Shown: one piece after another, positions 48,613 to 60,373 of the stretch | Numbering within the stretch: position 1 is the first letter of the stretch | Layout: each line of letters opens with the position of its first letter | DNA from: Eutypa lata | Taxonomy: Eukaryota; Ascomycota; Sordariomycetes; Xylariales; Diatrypaceae | Length of the DNA stretch: 64,000 nt | NCBI GenBank assembly: GCA_022661535.1 | Contig: JAKULF010000012.1 | Location: 558,001 to 622,000 of the forward strand | Direction: 5' to 3' | Position numbers and translations under genes: made by a program | The notes under the pieces: model-generated | Database searches by the model: none | What the model saw: only the letters and a program-made list of their open reading frames with translations | What the model was told of the DNA's origin: nothing

Positions 48613-50085
48613 CTAAGCAGCTGGAAAGGGTAACACAGCTACTCCACGAAACCCATCTACACTCCTCGACCGTATCCCAAATATAACATTATCTTTGCTC
48701 AAATCCACGGTAACCTCGTTAACTAGGCCGACATCGATGACGTGGGTCCAGAAAGGGGTATCCGTGGCCCGGAAAACGACCTCGTACCCGTCGATCCCGT
48801 CTTCGCCGCCGGCCGGCGGATCCCAGTAGAAGATACTATCGTTCCCCAACGCCGTCGTGTTGACTCTCACGTTCTGTGGCGCACCGGCCGAGTTCGCCAG
48901 ACTCCACAGCGCTGCCCCATTGACCCTTCCCACCCGTGCTACAAAATCAAAGTCCACAAACTCGGACAAGTCGCCGTACTGCTTGCCGTTCTCGTCGATC
49001 CGGACGTCCTGGTGCTGGTGCGCATAGTCTTCATTGGGCTCCGTGAAACGTGCCGCCGGATACCCGGCCTCGAGGAACGGCCGGTGGTCGCCGCCCCTCA
49101 GATATCGGTCTAGCCGGTAGATAACCGACACGTTCATGCCCGTCGCCTCATTCTCCGCCACCTCCTTGACGAGACGAGCCAGGTTCCGCGCCGGCGTGTC
49201 GTTCTCCCCGCCGATAGTGAGCCTCCGCTCGCGCACCGTCGCGTCCTCGACGTCGAGCGGCGGCAGTCCCTGCGCGAAGAGCCGGATCGTGTACGGATCC
49301 TCGGCGCCGTCGTCGCCGCGCGAGGACCCGACGATGTCGTTCGTGAACATGCCCTCGACGTTGACCGAGGCGTTGGCGTAGCTCTGCGCGAGGAACTGCG
49401 CCCCGAGTAGCCCCTGCTCTTCGCCCGCTACCGCCACGAAGGCGATGCTCGCGCGCGGCTGTGGAAACGACGGCTGCGACATGATCCGGGCTAGCTCTAG
49501 GGAGATGGCGACACCGGAGGCGTCGTCGTCGGCGCCCGGCGCATCCGATTCGTAGTTCAGGGCGTCGCTAACACGACTGTCGTAGTGCCCCGAGACGACG
49601 TACAGCCGCTCGGGATTTACGGTGCCATGGAGCGTCGCCACGACGTCGCTTATGAGCACAGGGAACAGTATGCGGTTACCGTCCGGCTGCTGCATGTAGC
49701 CTACCGTCTCTACGGTGAGGCGGTCATCACTTGCGTCGGCGTACCGCTGGAACTCCGAGTGGATCCAGTCCCGGGCGGCTCCAATACCCCGGGTCGTCGA
49801 GTTCTGAATGGACAAGGTGTGGCGCGTGCCGAACGACACCAGTTTCAGGATGGTGCTTTCGATGTTAGTCGCGTTGACCTGCGCCAAGATCGAGGTTAAA
49901 TCCGCCGACGGCGCTTGCGGCTCGTTGGGCCCCCCGACCGTCGTCGGTGGCCAACTTGTCGCCGCGCATGTAAAGATAGAGGGGATTTCGGCGCGTGCTT
50001 TCATATGGAGTACAGCTGACGGGTTCGGCGTGAAGGGCACCGCTGCAGCTGCCGCGACATGTGTGAGAACCTGCTGAGCTCTCAT
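48613..50085 (-). CDS. M28-family zinc metallopeptidase (probable secreted aminopeptidase)
   Basis: The frame encodes 490 residues from the ATG at 50085; the longer upstream frame has only a TTG. All five di-zinc ligands of the M28 family are visible: GHYDSR (His167), GADDDASG (Asp187), AGEEQG (Glu222/Glu223), FTNDIVG (Asp250) and GGDHRPF (His334). The N-terminus ([20 protein letters not shown]) is compatible with a weak signal peptide, and there are several N-glycosylation sequons, so secretion or vacuolar targeting is likely. Residues ~420-485 ([12 protein letters not shown]...[23 protein letters not shown]) look like a fibronectin type III-like domain. The substrate is unknown; family members remove N-terminal residues from peptides. 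Confidence 0.9.
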   Translation of the reverse strand: MRAQQVLTHVAAAAAVPFTPNPSAVLHMKARAEIPSIFTCAATSWPPTTVGGPNEPQAPSADLTSILAQVNATNIESTILKLVSFGTRHTLSIQNSTTRGIGAARDWIHSEFQRYADASDDRLTVETVGYMQQPDGNRILFPVLISDVVATLHGTVNPERLYVVSGHYDSRVSDALNYESDAPGADDDASGVAISLELARIMSQPSFPQPRASIAFVAVAGEEQGLLGAQFLAQSYANASVNVEGMFTNDIVGSSRGDDGAEDPYTIRLFAQGLPPLDVEDATVRERRLTIGGENDTPARNLARLVKEVAENEATGMNVSVIYRLDRYLRGGDHRPFLEAGYPAARFTEPNEDYAHQHQDVRIDENGKQYGDLSEFVDFDFVARVGRVNGAALWSLANSAGAPQNVRVNTTALGNDSIFYWDPPAGGEDGIDGYEVVFRATDTPFWTHVIDVGLVNEVTVDLSKDNVIFGIRSRSVDGFRGVAVLPFPAA

Positions 50086-51873
50086 GATAATGATGATGTG
50101 TTCTTCGAGCAATAGCTTGATCAATAAACGTATGCGTGAGTTAGTTAATATGCCTTTGGTTGACCCCGCGAGAAGGGAGACAGCGGGCAGATATCAGGTT
50201 TTTTTTCCTTCCTAGTAGCGTCTACCTACATGTCATTCACCGTCAAGCCCCTGTAATTCCGTCATCGGCAGTCTTGGTGATAACCGAAGGCGGAGAGGAG
50301 AGGTTATTCCCCCGGCCATGGTTTAACTGATTGTCCAATGAGCACCATTCTGATGGCCCATGATATGATGCAACGGTAGGTTGCGGGGATATACGGTTTC
50401 TGGCCTTGGTGCATATCAGATCGACGAATTGTTATCTATAGCTATGTCTTGGCCGCTAACCTAGAACCGGAAGCTGGCTTTTCCAAGCTCACAACTATCT
50501 CGGGAGCTACCTATAATGTATGATGAATGAGGAAATGGTGCCGTAATATGTAATAGATCAATTACATCCGTAGTTTAGGTGAACAAACTACATAGCCCTA
50601 GAACAAAGTTAAATGATACCCATTATACAAAGTGATATTTTATCGGAATTCTAAAGTAACGGACATAATATACTTTCATAGCCGCACGCCGGATTCATAT
50701 AATCGGAAGCTAGACAAGAATATAAACGATAGTCCAGAAGGAGGCCGACCGTTCCAAATATTGAGTTGAGGCTATAGGCAGGTTGAGGCTTGACCGTCCG
50801 ATACGTCCTATTGGCCTTCGTTGTGGACCATATCTTGGTGCTTATATTATGCTCTACCCCGAAAACATTATCCCCTGAGTTACTAGATAAGCCAGAGTGT
50901 GTGGTGCTATGCAGGCAAGGTGTTTAAATAATACAATTGCTGCGACCTGTTTCTCTTTCCACTGTTCTTGCTATATCACAGAGCTTTACCTGAGAACAGC
51001 ACATCAAAACGTAAACATATGTCTATATTTACCCTAACCCTAACCCTAACCCTAATCTCAAAAGTGAGGCTTCGACTGCGATACTCATATGATCAGATCT
51101 TTCGTTCATGTCGTCACAGTTCGATTAACTCCCGACGATGAACTTCAATAGTATGACTGAAATGTATGTTCGCAAAACACCCAACCGAGCAACCCGTTGA
51201 AGTGCTGGTAAAACTCAGTCCAGCTTGTGATAAAGGAGCTGAACTCGTGGGGTACAGTAGCCCTTGCATTGCATATACAGGTCAGCTTTCTCATATAGAA
51301 TAAAGGGCCGATATGATCGTTAAGCTACACTGCAGTATTACCTGAATTTGAATATTCATATCACTTGTTTATACCAACTAGGTAATGCTTACATGGGCGA
51401 GAATATTCGGTTTCGACATATCACTGCATGACATTAATATAGGCATGCTACGATTCTATCACATTGTTTACCAAGGAAAACGGGACTTAGGTTTAATCGA
51501 ATTTAGAAATAGAGCAAGGTAATTCTTGCCATAAGTCCATCAGTTGTAGGGGTATATAGGTACACCATATAATTACAGTGTCATGTAATTGCGATTGGGT
51601 CTCATTGGTCACCGTCCGTCTAATAATTGTCGAGACGATACTGCATGGATCTATCGAAATCTTGCATCGTGATGGTTCGATTTTGAAAATGGTGGCTGCT
51701 GACTCGCTCATGTATCTGAATTCAACCGAGTTTCTTACCAACGCCATTGATATTCAACCAAAAGAGTCCGATATAAAGCTTGTCTTCGTTACCATGGGAT
51801 CGACAAGAACCAGTGTTCTCAGCTAATATCGACACTCTCTTACCTTATACTGTTATATCATTAGTAGAGGGCA
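50086..51873. other. intergenic region with an interstitial telomere-type tract
   Basis: No gene is seen. It contains the promoter of the minus-strand peptidase and, at 51032-51055, four CCCTAA units. The open frames at 51493-51826 overlap on opposite strands and have no recognisable domain. Confidence 0.5.
51032..51055. repeat. interstitial telomeric repeat (CCCTAA)4
   Basis: Four perfect CCCTAA units, equal to TTAGGG on the other strand, the standard telomere repeat of filamentous fungi. The tract sits in the middle of the window, flanked by unique AT-rich sequence. Confidence 0.95.
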
Positions 51874-52449
51874 ATGTCGGTAAAGGTCTTCATCCAGGCA
51901 CTTCTAGCCGCGAGCAACCTCATAGTAGGTGCTAAGGCTCAATGCACACCAACTCCCACACCAACGCCATGCCCTCCGCCCCTAACAGGCGGCAACGTCG
52001 TCCCAAATGGTGACTTTGAATGTGATCTTACCCCGTGGACCGTTCAGAAGCCAGATACCTCAGCGGTCTACGCCGTCACATCCCCCGGGCATGTTGGAAG
52101 CAAAGCTTTCGAAGTTGACCTTGTGGCGCCACCAGCCACCCCAGAGTACAGCGTCAATGCTAGGATTATCAGTCCAGCCTTGTCCGTCGTTCCTAATACT
52201 CCTTACAAACTCCAATTCTGGGCAAACTTCAACGACATACACTGCGGCTTCATTGGGGTCATGGTCAACAATAGCCCAATCATGACTCTCGATGCGACGG
52301 ACCACGGGTCAGCAAGCATCGGAACGTGGACGGACAATTCGATCAATTACACACCTACAACCGACCAGATCACCATCAAGTTCGAATATCTTCTTGGACC
52401 CGCGCTCTGTCATGTCAAGACTGACACCATCACGTTTACGCCCCTTTAA
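51874..52449 (+). CDS. small secreted protein with a CBM4/9-like (galactose-binding-like) domain
   Basis: The protein has 191 residues. A clear signal peptide (MSVKVFIQALLAASNLIVGAKA, cut before Gln23) is followed by a Thr/Pro linker (TPTPTPTPCPPP). Next comes a beta-sandwich-like domain beginning NVVPNGDFECDLTPWTV, a start typical of CBM4/9-like carbohydrate-binding modules (NGxFE...W). It contains PYKLQFWANF and ends ITIKFEYLL...DTITFTPL. There is no catalytic module, no GPI site and no intron. A role in cell-wall or plant-polysaccharide binding is inference from the fold. The domain call is by eye. Confidence 0.75.
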   Translation: MSVKVFIQALLAASNLIVGAKAQCTPTPTPTPCPPPLTGGNVVPNGDFECDLTPWTVQKPDTSAVYAVTSPGHVGSKAFEVDLVAPPATPEYSVNARIISPALSVVPNTPYKLQFWANFNDIHCGFIGVMVNNSPIMTLDATDHGSASIGTWTDNSINYTPTTDQITIKFEYLLGPALCHVKTDTITFTPL

Positions 52450-53723
52450 TAAGGTCTATGTATGAGAATGGATCAATTCTGACTGACACCACGTCTTGGT
52501 TTCGTGAATCTGACATCGGGGATCTAAGTTAATTGGTTTATGGGGCTGGAGTGTAGGACTTCTTTTCACAGCGAAATTATTCTTAAGATACTACGGTCCC
52601 TTTACTGAAACTTCAGTTAACTAAATATACATAGATCTAGCTAAAACACGCTTTATATTGGATTAGAATCTCATGGTTTAATCACTATGGACTATTGCTA
52701 TAATTGTGAGGATTTATAGTTACATTAAATTTGTTACTATCACATTATGAGACATGCATCTAGGCTGTGTTATCATACCATACTGCCTCAACTTAGAATA
52801 GTTCAATAAATTAGAGATATAAACAAATTTATATTATACAAGGTCAGCTGAAAGTTGCAATAATGTAAGTCTGCCACCTCGCTCGGTTGGCAATGGGCTA
52901 TGTCTTATATAATATCAACGATGTACCTGTAAGTACATCCCATCAAGTCTTTACAGCCCCTTATATAGTCTATGATGCGGTTCCCACAAAGACCATTTGA
53001 CGGGGTTTAGGCCTCCGTGCACGCATCTATATATCCTGTGGCAACCTCCTCACTTAAACTTCCGATATCGAAGATGTCCACCCAAGTGAAGATTCCTGCA
53101 TCTACCTTTCTTCCAAGCGAAGCCCGCATAGTCATCCTTCAAACATTCCACGCAGCAATCATGGGGCGTCTCTGTAGGTAGATAACGAGATAATCTTGTT
53201 TTCGGGCATCTCAGAATACGCCTCGTATATCTATGGATATGACACGATTGCGCATATTAATAGTGGTGGAGCATGTCTCGTAGTAAGGCGCTGTCGGAGA
53301 CGATAGAATAATGGTCGTCGTTACCGTTGAGGTCCGTCCCTGCCCCTGAGCGTGCTTCGGATACTAATAGATCGATGTACCTAGGTACTGCACACATGAC
53401 TAATCGGCTATGCATATAGTGAGAGCATGCATATACTAGGTGCATATGCAGGTATGTATATACATTAAGCCCACAAATAGTGGATCACAATACGAAGTAC
53501 GTACCCACCTAACTAGTGCTTGGAGCTACCCCTGCTGTTCTGCTTCAACCTTCAAACCATCGCAACTTCTTTTAATTCACTACTTCTTAACAATTGTAAA
53601 CCTTCACACATTTCTTACCCGCGCGCAGCGACGGTATTACATCCGATCTACGCCACTTAGAGATACCCAAATACGTAAAGATACGAACAGCGGAATCCTA
53701 GATAGATACACGCCCACCAAGAG
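52450..53723. other. intergenic region upstream of MED6
   Basis: No supported gene. From about 53500 the sequence is C-rich and probably forms the MED6 promoter and leader. Confidence 0.5.
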
Positions 53724-54848
53724 ATGGCCGCGCCAGGAGGTAGCGGCAGCAGCAGTAGCAAGGACAAGGAGCCCCTCGACGAGATCCAGTGGCGTAGTTC
53801 GCAATCGGTTGCCATGATGGGGGGCCTCCACTCGAACACGATACTGATGTACTTCGCCGAGTCGCCGTTCTTCGACCCGACGTCCAACAACGCCGTGCTG
53901 GCGAGCCAGGCCATGCACAACATCAACATGTTCCACATCATCCAGACGCGCGAGGCCTTCGAGAACCGCCTGCGCACCATGTCGGGCCTGGAGTTCCTCG
54001 TCGCCCAGGAGCCCGCCGAGATGGCCCCCGGCACCGGCACCGGCGTCTGGGTCATCCACAAGCAGACGCGCCGCAAGCGCGCCGCCGGCGCCGAGGACGA
54101 TATCACCATCCACGCCGCCTACTACGTCGTGGGCGAGAACATCTACAAGGCCCCCACGCTCGGGGATATCCTGAGCTTTCGGATGGTACATCTATCTAAT
54201 GCCTTTTCTATAATGGACACTACTTCCAAATGAATAAACCTGGGCTGACAGACTAATTAATCACAGGCTGCGATAACCTCTGGTCTCAACAGATGCTTCC
54301 CAGCCGCCGACGCGGCGCGCACCTGGTCGCCCTCGATGGGCCACTCGTACAACCTGACGCTTCCTCCGACCGCCAACCCACGCGGTCGTGCCCTTGAGTC
54401 CAGGGGCGCAACGCCACTACCTGATAGCCAACAACAACAAGCATCCAACGGCAACAAGACGCAAGACTCGAAGAAAACGACGACGACGACAACACCACTC
54501 GACGGTCGGCTCGTCGAGCGATCATTCGCCATTCACATGCAATTCGGCGGGGAGTACATGGACGAGAACCCGATCACGGGCAAGCCGGGCGAGTTCCACC
54601 TGAGCTCGACGGGGCGAAAGCCCGAGGTCGGACGGCTGCGGATCCCTCCAGCGGGGGCGGCATCATCATCTAGCGCTCGATCATTTGGCGGCGGTGCGGG
54701 TGCAGACGCGAAGGTCAAGGATGAGAAGAACGGCGGCGGCGGGGGAACAGGAACGCCGAAGACGCCGAAGACGCCCACGGGCGGTCTGCCGTCGAAGCCC
54801 AGACGCAGGAAGAGCAAGCAGGGCTCCAACACGCCGACTTCTTCGTAG
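53724..54848 (+). CDS. med6: Mediator complex subunit 6
   Basis: Med6 belongs to the Mediator head module, which links activators to RNA polymerase II. Exon 1 is 53724-54185, the intron 54186-54266 ends with gctgac...TCACAG, and exon 2 is 54267-54848; together they give 347 residues. The conserved N-terminal domain is plain: EIQWRSSQSVAMMGGLHSNTILMYFAESPFFDPTSNNAVL, then TREAFENRLRTMSGLEFLV and AAYYVVGENIYKAPTLGDILSFRM. After the splice come SGLNRCFPAADAARTWSPSMGHSY and a Gln/Thr-rich linker, the EYMDENPITGKPGEFHLSSTGR segment and a basic tail. The TAG at 54846-54848 is followed in the same frame by 100 more coding-like codons, so the stop may not be the true end. Confidence 0.94.
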
Positions 54849-55151
54849 GGAGGGGAAGGAGGTGGGTTGGAGACTTCGCCGCCGCCGCCGCAGCAGCAGC
54901 AGCAGCAACAACTAGGCCAGAAGCGACAGCAGCAAGAACAGGGACAGCGAGACGAGGGATCGACGAAGAAGAAGAAGAAGCAGAAGACAACACAGCAGAG
55001 CGCAACGCCGAAGAGAGCGGCTGGAAAGAGCCCCACGAAAGCGGACAAGACGCCCACGAGAGCGGAAAAAACGCCGGTGAAGGCGAAGGCTAAGGCCAGC
55101 GGGGACGGGGACTGGGACTGGGGCCGGAGGGGAAAATCATTGTTTTTCTAG
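54849..55151 (+). other. in-frame open extension downstream of the MED6 TAG
   Basis: The MED6 frame continues after the TAG for 100 codons to a second TAG at 55149-55151. It encodes a Pro run, a Gln run, a Lys run and then KSPTKADKTPTRAEKTPVKA, a histone-H1-like basic repeat. Such biased, ordered codon use is not expected of a 3' UTR. The stop could also be read as a 3' splice site (cttcttcgtag), but a matching donor of the same phase that does not remove conserved residues was not found. Confidence 0.5.
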
Positions 55152-55676
55152 GATACGTACGTACTTACTTTCCAAGAGTGGTATTCTGGCGTTCAGGGAT
55201 AGGGATAGGGATAGGGATAGGCAAAGGGGAAAAACAACAACATGGCTGGTTAAAGAGATACCCCATCCTGTATATAACTAACTGCGCACAATCCGTAGTA
55301 GATACAGGTGTATAGCGTGCATCTGATTCCGAGACAGTGGGAGAAACAAACATTCTTCTCCCTTTTATTAGCTTCTAAGGTAGCTAGCTAAACCACAGTA
55401 GATAGAACCTCATATAGTCTATCGTTACGAGAGAATTGATGGCTCTATTGATCTGTACATTTCTGGAATCAACAACTGCATATGCATGCATCATCGTATG
55501 TAATAAACACAATCATCCACTCGCAAAAAGCTCATTGGTATCATTCGCACTTGACTAGCGCAAGGGCAATCAATACTCTATGTATCTACATATTTCCAAC
55601 GCCTAGTTACTCTACAACTCCCATAGATAGAAAGAAAGACCAAAAAAAAAAAAAAGGTGTTCTTTCATTTCACTCC
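55152..55676. other. convergent 3' region of MED6 and ECM16
   Basis: 3' flanks of two convergent genes. It holds four AGGGAT units at 55197-55220 and a 14-base A run near 55640. No gene. Confidence 0.5.
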
Positions 55677-58600
55677 TCACTCGACAACCCACCCCTTCCC
55701 AGCCACCTTCCTCTGCCTAACCTTCGCAACCGGCAGCGGCCAACCCTGGCCGCCCGTGCCCTCAGCCCTCAAGTACGGGACGACCCAGCAGTCCCTGAGG
55801 TTCTTCGCATCGTCCCCAGTACTACCGCTAACCAGGACCTCCTTGATGGGCTTCCCGTACGACAGCAGCGGCGTGCCCTTGGCGAGCCCGGCGAGCTGCG
55901 CCCCCGTGACGTCCGTGAGAGCAAGCATACGGGTCTTCGGCCGCCTGGTCGCACCCGTGGCAGGGTCCACGACGGCCGCGGCGCGCTGAAGGCCCGCGTA
56001 GACGACGTACTCGGGACATTCCTGGGGGCTGAAGTGCGCGAGCACCGAGGACGGGTGGATGTAGACGGCCTTGTCCTCCTCGTCGTCTCCTCCACTACCA
56101 CCACCCCTACCATGCTGGTGAATAGGCTGCAACGGCACATACGGGACATCAATAGCGCGGCGCGGCTTGCGATACATCAGCTCGGACGGCGGCACGGGGG
56201 CCAAGTCCGCGCGGATGGCGACCTGGTCGACGAACCCAGCGGCGACCATCTGCTTCAGGGCGACGACCTGCTTCGGGGTGGGGCGGCCCAGCTTCTCGCG
56301 GAAGATCAGGTTCGCAAACGCGGGGATGTCCTTGGCGAGCAGCGACGTGATCTGGCGGCGCAGCTTCTGCGCCTCCTGCAGGGCCTTGAACCGCACGAAG
56401 TGGCGCTCGCACCAGGCCTCGCTCGGGTCGTGCGCAAACTCGCCGACCGCCTGCAAGAGCTTCACCGCGTCCGAGGCGTCGTCCAGCGAGCGGAAGTTGC
56501 GGTGCGCCTCGTTGTAGCACTTCCGGGCCTGTGCTTGCTGCGTCTCTGCTGCTACCTCCACGTTGGTGCGGAAGCCGTACTGCTGTTGTTGTTGTTCTGC
56601 CTCGGGGGCTAGCGCCGGCACGGCTTGGCTTTCGGGTATGAAGATCTCGGCTACGGACAAGCCTGCCACGAGTGCGACCGTGTAGGGCAAGCAGTCGTGT
56701 AAGTGTCCGATTAGGAGGATGCGAGCGAAACGGGGCGGTAAGGGAAACTTGGCCATGGTCGATCCAATCTGGGTTGCCTGTCCGCTTGGTGTTATAGCAG
56801 AGAGATATTGGAGCATCTTTTCTGCTGTCGCAATACTTCTCCTGTCTGGTGGGGTGGGGAAAGGGAAGTTGACAACGTGTTGGAGCCTCATCGCCTTCAA
56901 CTGGAGTACAACGCCCTCAATCGGCATCCTCAGTAGCTCTGGATCAGCAAACGGTGCAAAATCCCGCTCATATACGGCAGAGGAGTATAATCGGTAACCT
57001 TATAAGATGCATAGTCAGTAATTATCCCATCAACACAGGACTCAAATCGCGATAAAGAATTGCTTACAGTGACCTGGCCCAGTTCGGCCAGCACGTCCAG
57101 ATCGTTGGTTCGCGCTCGCCTTGCTGATCCACCCAATCTCGTAGCTCTGTACGCCGGTGTCTCTGTTGTATTTTCGTTCCTTTGATCTTCCGCAGTCGAA
57201 CACGTATCGGGTTCCAGGGATCGTCAAACTTGTCTCCGCAACGTTGGTAGCAAGGATGATCTGTCGCGAGCCCTCCGGCGGATCTTCGAAGACTCGCATC
57301 TGCTCCTTTGTAGGGAGCAACGAGTATAGCGGTAGAATATGCATCTTGAGCGGACCAGTACCGACTTCGTCCGAAATGTTGAACTCCGCGTCGTCTTCAT
57401 CGTCTTCATCATAATCGTCGTCAATAAATGGTACTCCGTCCATGTCATCGTTGGCATTGTCGTTCACTTCCCCAAAGTCGATATCCTCAACCTCCAAGGG
57501 GGCGTCGTTAGCAGATATCCGTACTTTCGGATATGGAGCAGGATTAAGACCACCCGAGGCCATCCTCAGCTTTTTGCTAAGCCTTGATATCTCATCGTGC
57601 CCGGTGAGGAACACAAGAAAGCCACCCGGTGGCAGTTTGCGATGGCCCCTACTGATCTTCTTGAACGCTTCTTCCACGTAATCATGGCAGGTTTTCCGAG
57701 CAAAATGAATAGTGACGGGATGCTGACGACCCTCGATTTCAAGAACGGGAGGTGGTGTCGGGAATAATGTCGGGTTTCGGGTAAGGTCGTCGACTCGCAA
57801 AGTGGCCGACATAATTATAAGCTTGAGGGGGGGTATTTTAGGATCATCCTGAGACAATTCTTCCCGTAATTTTACGACGCGGCTCAGCATTCCGATGAGA
57901 ATATCCGTGTTCACGCTCCTTTCGTGTGCTTCATCAATGATAACAGCTGAGTATTTGTGAAGAGCAATATCATTGGCAACTTCTCGGAGCAAGACACCAT
58001 CCGTCATAAATTTGACTGCAGTTTTCTCGTCGGTTGTGCCTTCGAAGCGGATCTGGTATGCTACGGCATCTGAACGGTCGCCAAGCTCCTCACCCACACG
58101 TTTTGACATGCTCACTGCTGCAACTTTCCTGGGCTGTGTGACTCCGATCATGCCTGGAGTTGGCGAACCCGGTGAGCCGTAGCCCGCTTCAAATAGGAAC
58201 TGAGGTACCTGGGTGGTTTTTCCTGAACCAGTAGCACCGCAAATCACAACGACATTGTTGTTGTGTATCGCTTCCATGATCTTTTGCTCCTCTGCAACAA
58301 CAGGCAGTTTTAATCGGGCCTCTTGTATAGCTGGCGTTCTGACAACTGAAGCACTGAAGGCTTTTCTCTTCGTGTCTCTAGTCGGTAATAGCTCCTGTGG
58401 TAACGGTTCTGCTTCGGGCGCACGTGGCTTGAAGTTTTCCGGTTTTGGTATGTCGAGTACAGCGCTGTTTTCTACCGGCTTGTAGCCAAGTGCTTGGTTC
58501 CTCTGTTCATGGGCCCATGCTTTGAATGCTGACGACCTCTGTTTAACGTCCGTACCACTGTTTCCTTCATCGTCATCGTCATCGTCTTCTTCTGATGATT

Positions 58601-59495
58601 CCTCCTTGCTCGAAGAGTCAGCTGCTGATTCGCCGTCTCCAAGTTCCTCCTCGGATTCATCGTCAGAAGCTTCCTCTCCTGAACTAGCTGAGTCATGGGT
58701 AGGCGCATCGGAACTGAGACCATTCCATTCATCCCCTGACTGATCACCTGATTCATGAGTTAATGGCTCTTGTAGCACAATCTGGGGCCTCAAGGATATC
58801 TTTGATTTAACCCCACCACGCTTCTGACGCTTTTGGATAACAGGTCGCCCATCATCATTTACTTCCAGAGGCCTTTTGAGCCCAGATCCAGCTACTACCG
58901 GCTGTGTGGGCGGCTGTATGAGAGGCTCTGAAGTGACGGCTTTTTCCTTAGAGTGATCACCATTTTCTCTTAGGACGTCTGGAGGTGAATGCGTTTTTAT
59001 TCGATTAGGGAGTCGTTCAGCAGGTTCATCATCTGATACATCACTATCTGAAGGACGCCTTGGCTCAAATAATATGTCATCGGCATCGTCCTGGCCGACA
59101 CCAGCTTCTTTCTCTCGGAGGACTCTACTGAGGGCCTGTCGTTTTGTCTCCTTTCCTTGACCTAAATTGCGAGTGCTCTGGAACAAGCTAGTATCGATCT
59201 TGTTCTGTGCTAATTTAGTAAGAAGAGCTCGGTTTTCATCCTTCTTGAGCTTGTTATCGATGTATTTCTCTAGGCGCTTTGCCTTCTTGCCGCTCACTGC
59301 GGTCGTGCCTCCAAGTTCTTCCCTCAACTGAGCTTTCCTAGCGTCTCGGGAAGCTTTCGCCTCCTCCGGGAGGATCTCTGCAGCATTGCTATCAGCCTCC
59401 GCCGACAATGCAGCATCCTTGTGGCTATTATTTTGCAACGCCTTTTCGCGCGCAAGGACCTTATGCTTCCTCTGGCGCGGCACAAATTTCGGCAT
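55677..59495 (-). CDS. ecm16: DEAH-box RNA helicase ECM16/DHR1 (DHX37), U3 snoRNP
   Basis: This nucleolar ATP-dependent helicase releases U3 snoRNA from pre-40S rRNA. Exon 1 (59495-57068) and exon 2 (56998-55677) are separated by a 69-bp intron (GTAAGC...TATAAG) and encode 1249 residues, close to the yeast length. The N-terminus is long, charged and nucleolar-type (MPKFVPRQRKHKVLAREK, basic coiled coil, then an Asp/Glu-rich run). The helicase core shows GATGSGKTTQ (Walker A), TQPRKVAA, DEAH in IIDEAHERS, SATL, FLTGHDEI, TNVAETSLTIPG and QRSGRAGRTGPGHC. The C-terminal DEAH-specific part (ratchet and OB-fold region) includes FPTPPDRRSIATAEKML and ends RQRKVAGKGWVVE. It shares a 307-bp divergent upstream region with the chaperone gene at 59803. 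Confidence 0.96.
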
Positions 59496-59802
59496 TTCGT
59501 CGGTGTGAAATTATTATATAATTGGCATGAAAGTCCCCAAGATCGCGGCTCAAGGTGATACTATCTTGGAAATTTTGACCGCCCGGCAGAACTTTTTTAA
59601 TAGTTCCCTATTCAGCTAGCGCGGGGCAAGCAGCCCCCTGTCGCGGCGTACAACCCCACTAATCCCCACATCTATTAGTTACCTCTTAGGGCTATTTAGT
59701 ATTTCAAGGCAGCTACAAGGCTACCCTTACCTTTATACAACACGTACTGACTCTCTCAAGAACGTAGAAGACAAACCGTGATAAGTTTTTGACTCGGAGA
59801 GG
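59496..59802. promoter_or_regulatory. divergent promoter region between ECM16 and the PAC3-type chaperone
   Basis: Only 307 bases separate the two divergent ATGs, so both promoters must lie here. I see no clear TATA box; the sequence is of mixed composition with AT-rich patches near each start. Confidence 0.5.
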
Positions 59803-60298
59803 ATGAGTAACACGCAAGTCGTAGAAGGGACATTTCCCGCTCAGACGAAACAAGCCTCCGGGATAGTTGACGGCATCCTTACTGAAGTTTCATCTGTCTC
59901 GTTTGAGGACAAGATACTCTTCACACTATCTCAAGATGGTAGATTGGCACAATGGGTATGATATAGATATTATGGCCCTAGTATCATAAATCAAGATGCT
60001 TACAAATACGTAGATACAAGTACCTCTATCAGCTCCTTCTCCAGCTCTACTAGACATGGCTTTGCTAGATGCAAGTCTGCTGCCTTTACCTCATCTTACG
60101 CCGAAGACACTACTTGGCGGCGGAGGGGAAGAGCGGGAATCCCTCGCGCAACTCTATGCTGTTCAGATTGCTAGTCACATCGCAAGACGAGATCCTGAGG
60201 AGCGCCGCATGCTCGTTGTTGGACTCGGTATACGACAGTTCAAGCCTGATAGAGAAGCCTTTTTTGACTTTATTGAGCTCATTCAAAAGGTACTATGA
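59803..60298 (+). CDS. proteasome assembly chaperone 3-like protein
   Basis: Two exons, 59803-59955 and 60014-60298, with a 58-bp intron (GTATGA..GTAG), encode 145 residues, the size of PAC3/Poc3-type chaperones. These help build the alpha ring of the 20S proteasome with a PAC4-type partner. The pattern is FPAQTKQASGIVDGILTEV...FEDKILFTLSQDGRLAQW, then after the splice IQVPLSA, LLPLPHLTPKTLLGG and RESLAQLYAVQIASHIARRDPEERRMLVVGLG, all typical of the family. The last 15 residues form a helix. It is transcribed away from ECM16 and converges with the dioxygenase gene only 75 bp downstream. Confidence 0.88.
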
Positions 60299-60373
60299 TT
60301 ATTCTAGAATGTGGGACGCCCCAACCTAGCTTTCAGTCTTCTCCGGACACATCCTGTACCTGTCCAGCACATT

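Noticed and set aside
55197..55220. AGGGAT repeats as a telomere tract
   Set aside because: The unit differs from the TTAGGG repeat and has only four copies; treated as a simple repeat.
55482..56612. 376-codon open frame antisense to ECM16 exon 2
   Set aside because: The opposite strand encodes the conserved helicase C-terminus; this frame has no recognisable feature.
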